Origin: Aplectana chamaeleonis
Taxonomy: Eukaryota > Nematoda > Chromadorea > Rhabditida > Cosmocercidae
DNA length: 64,000 nt
NCBI GenBank assembly: GCA_029168955.1
Contig: JAPDOI010000950.1
Location: 1-64,000 of the forward strand
Reading direction: 5' to 3'
Shown piece after piece: positions 55,196-64,000 of the stretch (position 1 is the first letter of the stretch; each line of letters begins with the position of its first letter). Both the position numbers and the translations under genes were made by a program. Below the pieces are notes generated by a model. That model was not told the origin of the DNA and did no database searches. It saw only the letters and a program-made list of their open reading frames with translations.

Positions 55196-56440
55196 CCAAT
55201 TGTTTATGATTTTTCTGAAAAAGATGTTTTACGCAGTGAACTAGCTTGTGGTGCTGCGATGGCGCACGGCTCGTCTCAAACAATCGTCGCAGATTCCGTT
55301 TCATTGTTTGTCCATCCGCTGGACTGCAACGCGAAGAACTATATTTTTTAGTCGTTTCGTGGAGTGCACTGTAGATAGTGACCGCTCGAATCGCGGCATG
55401 TCCAACCACGGTTTAGTCAGCTCGGCTCCTTATTATTAGAGAGGTCCATTAGACCTGTCAAACCAGCACAAATCCCAAAATTTACCTTGTGCCAACATTC
55501 AAGAACGATTGTGTTTTCTTCGTGCTCCAAGTAAAAACACTAAGACTGAATGATTGTTTATTCAATCATCAAACATAGTACATGTGAGCCTCTTTCGACA
55601 TAGGGGTGTTTTGCACTAAAATCGCGGAAACGTTACAATGCTTGTTTACCGAAAATACACAATATTACCACAACAACAAACAGTTGAGAAAATTCGAAGG
55701 ACTCTTTTGAGCTCATTTGCGATTAGTTCTACGAGGTCGAGGGGAGCTTGAACCAGTTCTGTACGCAGTGAGACAGATATGCACACTTGCGATCAAGGCG
55801 TGACATCAACACCGAACTGCAATCGCTTGTATGCTACAAGGTAACTGTCGTAGTCCCACTCCTTTCCTTCGATTGCACAACAGAAAATTGCCTGAACCTG
55901 ATCCGTTCGCTTGGAGTGGAAGCGAAACATCAAAATCTGGAAACACTTACCGCCTCAGTTTCACTCGTTGCTTTTGCGAAGCAGGACGGAAAATATCGAG
56001 AGATTCGAATCTTCATCTGAAATGATCAGACAATTCAGAATACTTTTCCAGCAAAGCCATAAGCCATCAAAGTGGATCATGGAATTCCCGCTAGAGAACT
56101 TCTCTATTGGAGAAACTTCAGAATCTTTGCAAACGGCAAACTGTGCTCCTACTCATCACGATTCTCCATAGCTTGAATTTATAATCAGATTGAGGCCTCT
56201 GTCGGCTAGCACAATGCGATAATCATGAACCAAAAAAAAACATATTTACCCGATCCAATTCCATCAGTAGGTCATTGCGGTGAGATGCGACGATGTCAAA
56301 AACAGCAACACCTACAAAACCTGAATTTTGAAGAGTACTAGAATTGTGAGTAAATTTCTTGCTGTATTACAGTCCTTTACCTGGCAATGAAGTTAAGTTT
56401 CGTATCAGTTGCGGAGTAAATGCTCTTGACGATTTAGCCC
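55196..56440. other. Spacer, no gene seen
   Basis: Short frames on both strands without domains. 55250-55400 has no match within the window. Confidence 0.4.
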
Positions 56441-56740
56441 TTAGGCTCCGTCCATAGCAGACGACCAGCGGCAAAGAGTCATGGCGTCGGAGCGTCATGC
56501 GCCAGCGCTGGAAACGCTGACGCATGACGTCGACGGCTGGCGCATTCAATGTGTCCGAGGACGGCACGTGGTTAAACATGGTATCAATAGTGTTAGTCAG
56601 CCGCTACTGCCGCTATGACTCCACCGTCAGCGACAGGCCGTCCCCAGTGGTCGCTGGGGAGTCAGATCAATAACGAATGTTAAAGATGCAAACCCCCAGC
56701 GTCACTTGGCGCTGGGCCGTCAGCTATGGACGGAACCTTA
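56441..56740. mobile_element. Harbinger-type MITE, TTA target duplication
   Basis: The element 56444-56737 (294 bp) has ends GGCTCCGTCCATAGCAGACG and reversed GGTTCCGTCCATAGCTGACG, flanked by TTA on both sides. Full-length relative of 52039-52321, with an extra inner inverted pair GCGCCAGCGCTGG/CCAGC-type. Confidence 0.85.
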
Positions 56741-58071
56741 AGAAGGTAGATGAAGGACTTGTAAGTTTAGGAAAAATCAAACGGCATCATCAATGCCAAG
56801 CAGAAAACACACGCAAGAGGTAGAATTAAATAACTATTTCAGCATTATATGAGGCTGTTAAGATTTTCTTTGCATTTTTCGGGAAAATCATCATGATACT
56901 TTTGAGCCCGATGTTGGAAAAAATATTTCTGGTTCACTTAGACTGACTGTGGTGATTTAACGGTGCTTTGGTCAAAGCCTTATTGTTAGATACAGCTGAA
57001 AACTTCTTAACACTTAACCGACCGCTTGTCCACACTGCGCACCCACGCCCAAAATTGGTTTTTTTGTTTTACTTCAAGGAAAACAGATTCCTTTTAATTG
57101 TTGTTTTTATACCCCTTCTCAGTACAACTTCCATAGCTGGTGTGCAGATAATAAGCGCCATATATCTCATTTTGACATAGTCGTTTACGAGAAAAATGCA
57201 GTTTAAAAACTCACCAAATTGATTGGTCGTGGAGCGCGCGGTCTCTTAAGTCTTAATGGGGTTTGCTTAGGTTGCTGAACACAAACGCATTCGTCGTTTT
57301 TCGAACAATTATTGTTACGCAAGCTAGACGGAATTATGTTAACAGCAATAAACAATAGGCCTCAGAATATCGAAGAGCGGATCCAAGTTTAACAATTAAG
57401 GATGCCCTATAAGCATCAGAAATAAAGACAGGTGCCAGGTCAAATGGGAGCAATTTTCCGGGTACCCTAGAAAATTCTCATGGGAACCACTAACTTTTCG
57501 CCCAACTAAGAGAACATGTGAGTAAGAATCAGATCCGTTCTGCTCCGCTGAGGTTATCTATAGCTTTCGGGTGCTTATTCAAATTTTTAGGAAATTCATT
57601 CAAATAAATTCGGTGATCACACCTTGAAAACGGGATCGGTTCAATATCATTTGATATTTGGATCTTATTGAAGGTCTTTGAAATCTATTTAGTTTTCAGT
57701 CGTTCCGCACAGAGCTCAAAAACATATAGTGTGTCACAACAACATATATCTAGTTTCTCTTCCGAAACCATGACAGTAAAAGAACCTGAATGCTACCTAT
57801 GTAGATAGCAGAATTCTCGAAAAACCCTACCATTTTTCGACAAAACCGCAGCGATCGCTTGAAGCACGTCGGGTTCCAGGAACTCACGTGTTGGAGCCAT
57901 AATCGGACGCCTTATATTGTAGGAGACGTCTATTATAACACCATTATACTTCGTTCCTAAATGCAAGTTTCTTTGTCCATCAAGGGCCTAGGAGGGCTTT
58001 CTCGCATTACCCCTGTCAAAGAGGTTTGTGGAAAGTTGTGCAGGAAATATAATTTAACGATTTCACCCTGC
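56741..58071. other. Spacer, no gene seen
   Basis: 1.3 kb without recognised genes or repeats. Confidence 0.4.
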
Positions 58072-58413
58072 TTAAAGGCAGTCAGTGTTCACGATAGCTT
58101 TCAATTTTGAGGTTATTATCGATAATGATTAAGTGTCCCCGGGTAGAACTAAAATGACGCAGAAATTGAAAAAAACGCACCAGAAATACACGAAACCCTT
58201 GAGTATCACCCCGCCTCTTAAGTATCACGGGGAGTGCTTGTTGTGACAATGAAATTTTTTGTGAACCAGTCCTTTGCAATTATCTACTCTCTACTGCTCC
58301 GTTCTTTCCGAAGGGCCTTAACTAACCGTTTTTGCATAAAATGTTCTTCTATTTTGAATTGACCCAATTTTCTACTTTTTTACACAAGGTGTTGAGTTGA
58401 TCGCAAAACGCTT

Positions 58414-58485
58414 GGCTCCGGGCGAGATTGAACCAGCATATTCCCTTTCCGGGGGAGCGCCTTATCGCACTGCACCACCGGAGCC
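58414..58485 (-). tRNA. tRNA-like domain of the SINE (pseudo-tRNA), unit 1
   Basis: On the minus strand, 72 nt bounded by GGCTCCG and CGGAGCC, a perfect 7-bp acceptor-like stem. An A-box-like GGTGCAGTGCGATAAGG and a B-box-like GGTTCAATCTC are correctly placed. An anticodon-arm-like TCCC-CCGGAAA-GGGA would give GGA, but position 33 is C and the T stem is poor, so this is a tRNA-derived SINE head or pseudo-tRNA. Confidence 0.6.
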
Positions 58486-58727
58486 CCAGCGCCGCTCTCA
58501 CTCAACTGCTCGGTAAATCTTCACCGAAGCAATCGTCCTCTCACCCGCATAACGGGATGAAACAGGTTTACCGCCAGAGACTATCTAACAGTCGTAGACC
58601 TGTCAAGATGATGCCCTAGTTAAGTCTTACACGATTTTCGGAAGTTGTTTGCCGTAACTGCAGTTTAACGTCGCAGTGCACGTTATGGTATGTTTACACA
58701 AGGTGTTGAGTTGATCGCAAAACGCTT

Positions 58728-58799
58728 GGCTCCGGGCGAGATTGAACCAGCATATTCCCTTTCCGGGGGAGCGCCTTATCGCACTGCACCACCGGAGCC
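58728..58799 (-). tRNA. tRNA-like domain of the SINE, unit 2
   Basis: Copy of the unit-1 domain exactly 314 bp away; the same A-box- and B-box-like elements. Confidence 0.6.
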
Positions 58800-59041
58800 C
58801 CAGCGCCGCTCTCACTCAACTGCTCGGTAAATCTTCACCGAAGCAATCGTCCTCTCACCCGCATAACGGGATGAAACAGGTTTACCGCCAGAGACTATCT
58901 AACAGTCGTAGACCTGTCAAGATGATGCCCTAGTTAAGTCTTACACGATTTTCGGAAGTTGTTTGCCGTAACTGCAGTTTAACGTCGCAGTGCACGTTAT
59001 GGTATGTTTACACAAGGTGTTGAGTTGATCGCAAAACGCTT

Positions 59042-59113
59042 GGCTCCGGGCGAGATTGAACCAGCATATTCCCTTTCCGGGGGAGCGCCTTATCGCACTG
59101 CACCACCGGAGCC
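59042..59113 (-). tRNA. tRNA-like domain of the SINE, unit 3
   Basis: Third copy, again 314 bp on; forms one arm of the terminal hairpin. Confidence 0.6.
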
Positions 59114-59202
59114 CCAGCGCTGCTCTCACTCAACTGCTCGGTAAATCTTCACCGAAGCAATCGGTGAAGATTTACCGAGCAGTTGAGTGAGAGCAGCGCT
59201 GG

Positions 59203-59274
59203 GGCTCCGGTGGTGCAGTGCGATAAGGCGCTCCCCCGGAGAGGGAATATGCTGGTTCAATCTCGCCCGGAGCC
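59203..59274 (+). tRNA. tRNA-like domain of the SINE, inverted copy
   Basis: Plus-strand copy of the same 72-nt domain, the other arm of the hairpin; one base differs (GGAGAGGG against GGAAAGGG). Confidence 0.6.
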
Positions 59275-59476
59275 AAGCGAAGCAAGACAATTTTCTACTG
59301 GTGAAAACCACCTTAAACATGTTCATCCAACCGGACAACTAGTCCATGTTTCAGAATAATGTCACTGAAATACGACATTTTAATGCGTTTCTCGCCGTTT
59401 GTTCGTAATTTTGGTAACCCCTGAGGGTTTTATGTGAATAATCAGGGACGAAATCCATCGTGAACACTGCCTTCAA

Positions 59477-60746
59477 AGTCCTCTCATACATTCTAGTCGA
59501 GCCACGCGAACGACCGCGGTTGCTCATGGCTACATTCTCCCACGATTCGATGCGGCCAACCAGCGTCGTAGGTACCCAGTGGCTATTTTCTCATATCGAT
59601 CTCAACTTTTTTCTTTTCCCCATATCCTCTAAGTATGTCCGTTCGTCCGTATAGCATGTTTACCGTAGTGTAAACCCTGGCTTGGGAATCGGTTGGAGTA
59701 CGGGGCCAGACTGTTCGCTCCGTAGTCACAACAGTAGATAACCCGAGATAAAGTGAATTTTGGAAAGCAATTTCGATAGTTTCATCCATGAGTACCGCGA
59801 ATGATAATCATTCAATTCTACAAGATTAAACAAAGCTACAAAACATAAAGCTTGCTAGAGTCAATTACTTGCTGGAAAAAACCGACTGACTAAATTCCAT
59901 GAACCTTTAGCTTAAACTGGGCCGTCATCCAACGCGCGGGACAGGCTTCTTTACCAAAAAGGGCTCGTTCCACTTCATTCAAAGAAACTTTGTCTTAAAT
60001 CCAACAGGACATGTCATTGGTATCAATGATAAATGCAAAAAGTCTCTGCTAGCTGTTGCGGACACATTAGGTACGCACAAAACTAAAACTTTGAATCGCG
60101 CCAAGCAGGGTCAGGGCTGGCGGCTGCTCGGCTCTGCATCGGCGGTACACACTTTTCTATTTAGGCGTAACCTCAAGGGATCGTTAACCATACGGTCTTC
60201 TTGATATCTAGTCAAAGACCATTCTACACCGGACGGTTCCTCCAACTCTGAGCTTGCTGCTTGAGAGACGGGAGCATTATGTGATAGCAACCACTGGGTG
60301 GCTCTGGCCGTGCGGATCGTCAGCCGGAGGGATTCGCTACCAGTTGATAACAACAAGCATTGCGTTGCCGAATGAGACCTCTGGAGCGATGGTCGCGGAG
60401 AAGCCTTCTCCCTCCTTTCAATTATCTAACAATACTGAGCTTCCTGATCGAAAATTCACTATCTGGGTCTCTTTTTCGCCTCTCGCACAGCCCTCTCCAT
60501 CTGCCATATGTATGAAAAAACCTCTCGCACTTATCTGCTCCGTAACTGAGAAGTTTCCTGCCCACTCGCCCAGTAATCAACGGAGATGATTAATGAAAAC
60601 TCGTCAAACATCGGGTGTACTTTGAACCTTCCTGCAAGGCTTCGGTATATCATAGATCCCGTCACTGGACTTACTGCGACTCGGCTAGAATTCAAGAGAG
60701 GGCTTTCTGTGATTTTAATCATTCTGCCGAACGGCTTTGCACACAC
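59477..60746. other. Region downstream of the methyltransferase exons, no exon assigned
   Basis: The remaining 3' exons of the minus-strand methyltransferase-like gene may lie here. One segment (60530-60630 minus, after a CTTGCAG acceptor) is open, with FKVHPMFDEFSLIISVDYW, but I cannot match it to the expected next block of the family. No other gene was recognised. Confidence 0.35.
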
Positions 60747-63208
60747 CTTTCTTCGCAGCTTCGATAAAGAACTTCACACCGTCTTCTACCACAATCTGGT
60801 AATGAGGCGACTCTTGAGCACCGAACCATTTTGTAGCAATCTGCTTCATAACAGGATCAATATCCACAGCAGTGACAGCTACCTGGAAACCAATTCCATG
60901 ATAGTTTCAAACTGGCTGGAAAATATCTATATTATAGCGAGAGTAACACAAAATTACAAATACGTATAAGAATCTTTAAGAGTAGCGAAACAGGTGACAT
61001 CCACCGCTTAAACGGGTCACGATCCTCGCTAGTTGCTAAATAACTAATAGGTTGGCAACTAAGTAATTGCGAATGTTTTTTTGGAAAATAGAAGATAATT
61101 TTTTTCGTGGAACGAGAAATGTATTTCCCGTTTTGAGCAGTGACCTTTTGCTATCTTTCAGGTAGCATCATAGTTCCACGTTCATAAAAGTTGAGGCTTT
61201 TATCAGCAAAACACTGAACCAGGTACGATTTGACATAATTACCATTATTCAAATTTTTACCATTCAAGGAATTTTGCAAAGATTGAAATAAGAGTAATCA
61301 GATGGTGCAAGGTCAGGACTATATGTTGGATGTGGCAAAATATCCGAACCAATCGACGAATTGACAAATCGAAAGGTGTTGTATTTCAACATGACTCGGC
61401 AAGGCCACACACATCTTTAGCCACTCGGCAAAAATTATTGGAGCTTGGTTGGGAAGCCCATCTGATTACTTCTTACTTCGATCTTTGCAATACTCCTTGA
61501 ATGGTAAACATTTCAATAATCATAATGATATTGTACGTGATTCAGTTTTTTGCTGATAAGTTTTATGAACGTGGAATTATGATGCTGCCTGAAAGATGGC
61601 AAAAGGTCATTGCTCAAAATGGGCAATACATTACAGAATACAGCTATTTCGTTCCATGAAAAAAATGCCTTTTGTTTTTCGAAAAAATCCGCAATTACTT
61701 AACATCGGCATGGATCCGGAAGAAACTTTGCGTTCACTTATGCAGGTTGGCGCGAACTTGGTGCCCTTTGCTACAACATAGGTGCACCGAGCTTGCGCCA
61801 ACCTCCTATGAGAAACGTAAAGTTTCTTCAGGATCCACGCCGATGTTATTCGCCAGCCCAATCTACTCAAAGGTCGCATTGGATGGATTATTGATGGACT
61901 ATTAAGTGTGCAACGAAAAATGAGCAGCCACCTTTGGTTTTGGAGCGAAATTCACCTAGCTGAAAAACTCAAATAAAAAAAAGTGTTGCTTTTAGACTCC
62001 TGTCGTATATCAAGCATATCGGCTTCCATTTAATTATGGAACACAAAAACTGTGTCGCGTGGTTCACAGCAGAAAACATGACCTGCTGCGGGAAAACTTT
62101 TGATCCACCTCGCCATTTGAGTCAGAACATATTTTATCTAGGGGGACCTCTGAGCAGGATCTCAAATTTAGGTCTGTAATTGCAAAGTAAATCTTCGAAC
62201 CGTGTTGCGGAACGGTTTTCTCAGTCGGGCAAAAAGGCGATTCTCAAGGCGCTGCAGGTAACGGTAGATATTCGGCGGTTTCGCTGGCGTAACCCGCCTT
62301 GATATAGAAATTGAATTGAAATTGATGGATAAACCTCAAGTCCTTTTTTTGGTGCCCCGTAATAACCCCACAGATTTGTGTCCAACTCTGAGACTATAAC
62401 CAAACTGTTGTAACGGGAATGGTGGTCTGCATAAGCGATAACCTGTTTAGCTAACCTCGAAAAAAAAACTAGCTCATTTCTGTTTTGGAAATATACTGTA
62501 TGGTGGTTTGAACTAACTGTTAGGTTTGGCATGGTAGTGAGATAGTTACTGATAACTCCTCCGGCCAGTCCGATCATGAGCACATCTTGTCTTTCTTTCG
62601 TATCGAATTTCAAGCCACCATTGGCGAACAGTCCAAGAATAACAAAGCGAGAACAAGTGAGTCCAACTCCCGTTTTGTCGATAACCCAATTTCTAGAGCT
62701 AACTAGATCAAGCCATGTCAGTGCTGGAAAGCGAATAGTAGAAATACAAGCGATAGATTTGTAGAAGTCACGGAGACTTACGCGATGGAGGGAGCAATGT
62801 GGCAATAGAAAGCTGCAAGATCCCTTCAGGTCCTAGACGTTGAATTGTGCGTTTCATGTGAAGCCTTCAAAAATTCAGTGATTAGAGGCTATCAGTGATT
62901 TTCTTTACGCTACGGATCATGTGATTGGGACAGAAGGCGCGCCGGGACGCGTTTTCGCGTCTTTAGCATCTGTCTTCAAAAAATTTCTTTGGAATCAATT
63001 TTTCGGATTCGGACAAAGGCGTGAGGATTCTATTAGGTGCAGCACAACTCCATTCTACTCGTCATCTCAACAACTTTTGCCAACGTGTGATCTGACTTGA
63101 ATTCCCAAATATATACGCTCCATTTCTTCACATTTATTTCCGTTATGTTAGGCGGACCGGGTCTTCTAGTGCTTACAGACGAACGGTAGTCATGCCGTCG
63201 AAGAAAAT
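60747..63208 (-). CDS. Partial multi-exon gene: spermidine-synthase-fold (METTL13-like) SAM-dependent methyltransferase
   Basis: Three minus-strand segments join in phase: 63208-63059 (after a TTCCTTACAG acceptor; donor GTAGAA), 62723-62518 (acceptor CGCTTTCCAG; donor GTTAGT) and 60882-60747 (acceptor GGTTTCCAG; donor GTGTGT). Intron phases are 1, 0 and 1, and exon lengths of 150, 206 and 136 fit. The joined protein has NITEINVKKWSVYIWEFKSD, TCSRFVILGLFANGG, SAM motif I VLMIGLAGGVISNYL, an acidic motif VDIDPVMKQIATKWFG across the 1.6-kb intron junction, and VVEDGVKFFIEAAKKG. This order is that of the spermidine synthase/METTL13-like Rossmann fold. First and last exons are not found. The large intron carries the mariner foldback and a MITE. 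Whether it is a functional gene or a partial copy is open. Confidence 0.6.
61050..61690. mobile_element. Foldback derivative of a mariner, copy 2 (inside an intron)
   Basis: Left end GTTGGCAACTAAGTAATTGC, with a right end ending ATCCGCAATTACTTAA. Arms are inverted copies of a mariner 3' region; on the plus strand FQHDSARPHTSLATRQKLLE (about 61395-61460) contains the second catalytic Asp context, followed by a C-terminal block with MMLPERWQKVIAQNGQYI. It has the same architecture as 54480-55195. Non-autonomous. Confidence 0.8.
61695..61858. mobile_element. Small foldback MITE at the mariner end
   Basis: Ends AACATCGGCATGGATCCGGA and reversed AACATCGGCGTGGATCCTGA; pairing continues through AGAAACTTTRCGT and GGTTGGCGC. 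About 160 bp. It replaces the last bases of the mariner right terminus. Confidence 0.7.
61859..62517 (-). other. Intron sequence of the methyltransferase-like gene
   Basis: The open frame continues past the donor at 62517 down to 62221, but this is read-through intron; the protein motif resumes only at 60882. No other feature seen. Confidence 0.45.
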
Positions 63209-64000
63209 CTGTAAGGAACACGATATCGGTGTATTGGGGGGAGGTGCTGCAGAAAAAATGATGAAACCCATTGTGTTCTGTATGGCACTCTATAAGTTTT
63301 GTTCCAGAAATATGTTTGTCCAAGCCTTAACCTCAGCAATCATAATAGTGTTAGGCAGTCCGCACCAGTATCTTGAGCATTTGTCAAGTTTCGGAGAAAT
63401 GTTCTGTAAAGGAAGTTAATAAAGACGATGATAAAAAGCTAAACCGCGTCACCGCTCGCGCTTTCTTACCAGATCCCGCTGAACTGTTTTCTAGAAAAAC
63501 CCAGGATGTTGGCCACACACAGAAACAGTTTTATGATAATTGATTCTCTGAAAACTTTCTTCACTGTTCGCGGAACGGGTGAGCATTGTAGTTCTATTCC
63601 GTTTTTTATAGGCGGAGCAGGAGGAGGGGTCACTGTCGTGACGTTCGTAGGACTTCATCTCCTGAAGGACTGCGTCAGCCACACGACGCTGGGTCCCACC
63701 ACGCAGTCAGGCGGAATGACGCGCCCGACTGAGTATCGACATCACTGGGCCCGAAAATCGCCCCCGGTTCGCACCGGGTCGATAGTCGTCTACCTGATGC
63801 CGCCCGTTCCTGTCGTCTTGTTACTGTGGCTGGGCTGTGCCCCCGCGCGCAGTAGCATTTTTGCAGCCCTGCGCCCTTCCACTTTACATGCGACGCCATT
63901 CGATAGAGCCGTCGCAATCGAGCAGTACCACGTCGTCTAGATCCTTTTTACCGCATACCGCTTGAATGGACCAAAGGCAACCCCGTGTGCCCTCTGCCCG
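63209..64000. other. Right window edge, no gene assigned
   Basis: Upstream side of the methyltransferase-like gene. 63660-63790 has GGGTCCCACCACGCAGTCAG and GACTGAGTATCGA words that faintly resemble the 36530-36850 repeat. 63800-63990 is GC-rich without a domain. Missing 5' exons may lie here or outside the window. Confidence 0.35.

Larger units (their letters stand above)
58377..59287 (-). mobile_element. Tandem 314-bp tRNA-like SINE array ending in a hairpin, with 12-bp target duplication
   Basis: CAATTTTCTACT occurs at 58365-58376 and 59288-59299, so the whole array was acquired as one insertion. Unit starts TACACAAGGTGTTGAG are at 58381, 58695 and 59009; the first two units look identical by eye. 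The third unit is cut at about 59161 and turns back: 59037-59154 pairs with 59162-59279 (118 bp, one mismatch seen). The poly(T) at 58376-58381 is the tail of a minus-strand SINE. Confidence 0.85.
58072..59476. mobile_element. TTAA element (third copy of the outer family) with a SINE array insert
   Basis: Left TTAA at 58072-58075 then AGGCAGTCAGTGTTCACGAT; right end GTGAACACTGCCT then TCAA (decayed TTAA). Without the SINE insert it is about 480 bp. The internal TTAA at 58218-58221 (CCGCCTCTTAAGTATCACG) is unoccupied, in contrast to 29589 and 50632. Confidence 0.85.

Noticed and set aside
58428..59129. Identical duplicated open frames of 63 and 62 codons
   Set aside because: Shadows of the 314-bp SINE unit on both strands.

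Overview
This window looks like accessory chromosomal DNA of a nematode, most likely a strongylid (clade V, hookworm-like). The grounds are many RTE-1-type LINE relics, a mariner-derived family with a TTGGCAACTAAGTAATTGCG-type terminus, dense families of small inverted-repeat elements, and introns with TTTCAG/TTCCAG-type acceptors. I see no prokaryotic gene, no rRNA and no intact transposon. Almost all of the 64 kb is transposon wreckage. The one well-supported host gene is a multi-exon minus-strand gene near the right end (60747-63208). It encodes part of a spermidine-synthase-fold, METTL13-like, SAM-dependent methyltransferase.

Layout. 1-2120: GC-rich satellite, each unit of which carries d(GCGAAGC)-type mini-hairpins, fraying to about 2520. 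2555-3305: scraps of a CR1-like LINE tail and an RTE reverse transcriptase. 3848-4365: purine tract with a 7-bp period. 4400-8070 (minus): a Penelope-like element with its GIY-YIG nuclease upstream of the RT, interrupted by a TA-flanked MITE. 8640-9490: RTE C-terminal relic. 9430-11535 and 21180-23245: two copies of one long dispersed repeat, each split by different insertions. 13652-14850: foldback elements. 15020-17935 (minus): near-full-length, frameshifted RTE-like LINE. 18891-19526: foldback element in TTAA. 19560-20150 (minus): 3' end of a CR1-like LINE. 27119-27687 and 28098-28300: more LINE scraps.

Right half. 28872-29318, 52036-52324 and 56441-56740 are Harbinger-type MITEs with TNA target duplications. 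29446-30426, 33502-33994, 43101-43587, 49593-51512 and 58072-59476 belong to a group of elements that all sit in TTAA and share AGGCAG-type ends, often nested or head-to-tail. 35320-38020 is an RTE-like LINE with a 1.4-kb insert. 38676-45303 is a large palindrome; its left arm received a LINE carrying a 2A-like peptide, a PHD finger, an APE nuclease and an RT. 47650-48150 is a minisatellite. 52790-54375 is an internally deleted RTE-like LINE. 54480-55195 and 61050-61690 are foldback derivatives of a mariner. 58377-59287 is a tandem 314-bp tRNA-like SINE array ending in a hairpin.

How it works together: the window reads as a nested insertion record. Several insertions can be ordered because an empty site survives elsewhere in the window. 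All family and function names are from recognition of motifs by eye; no alignment or database search was run.
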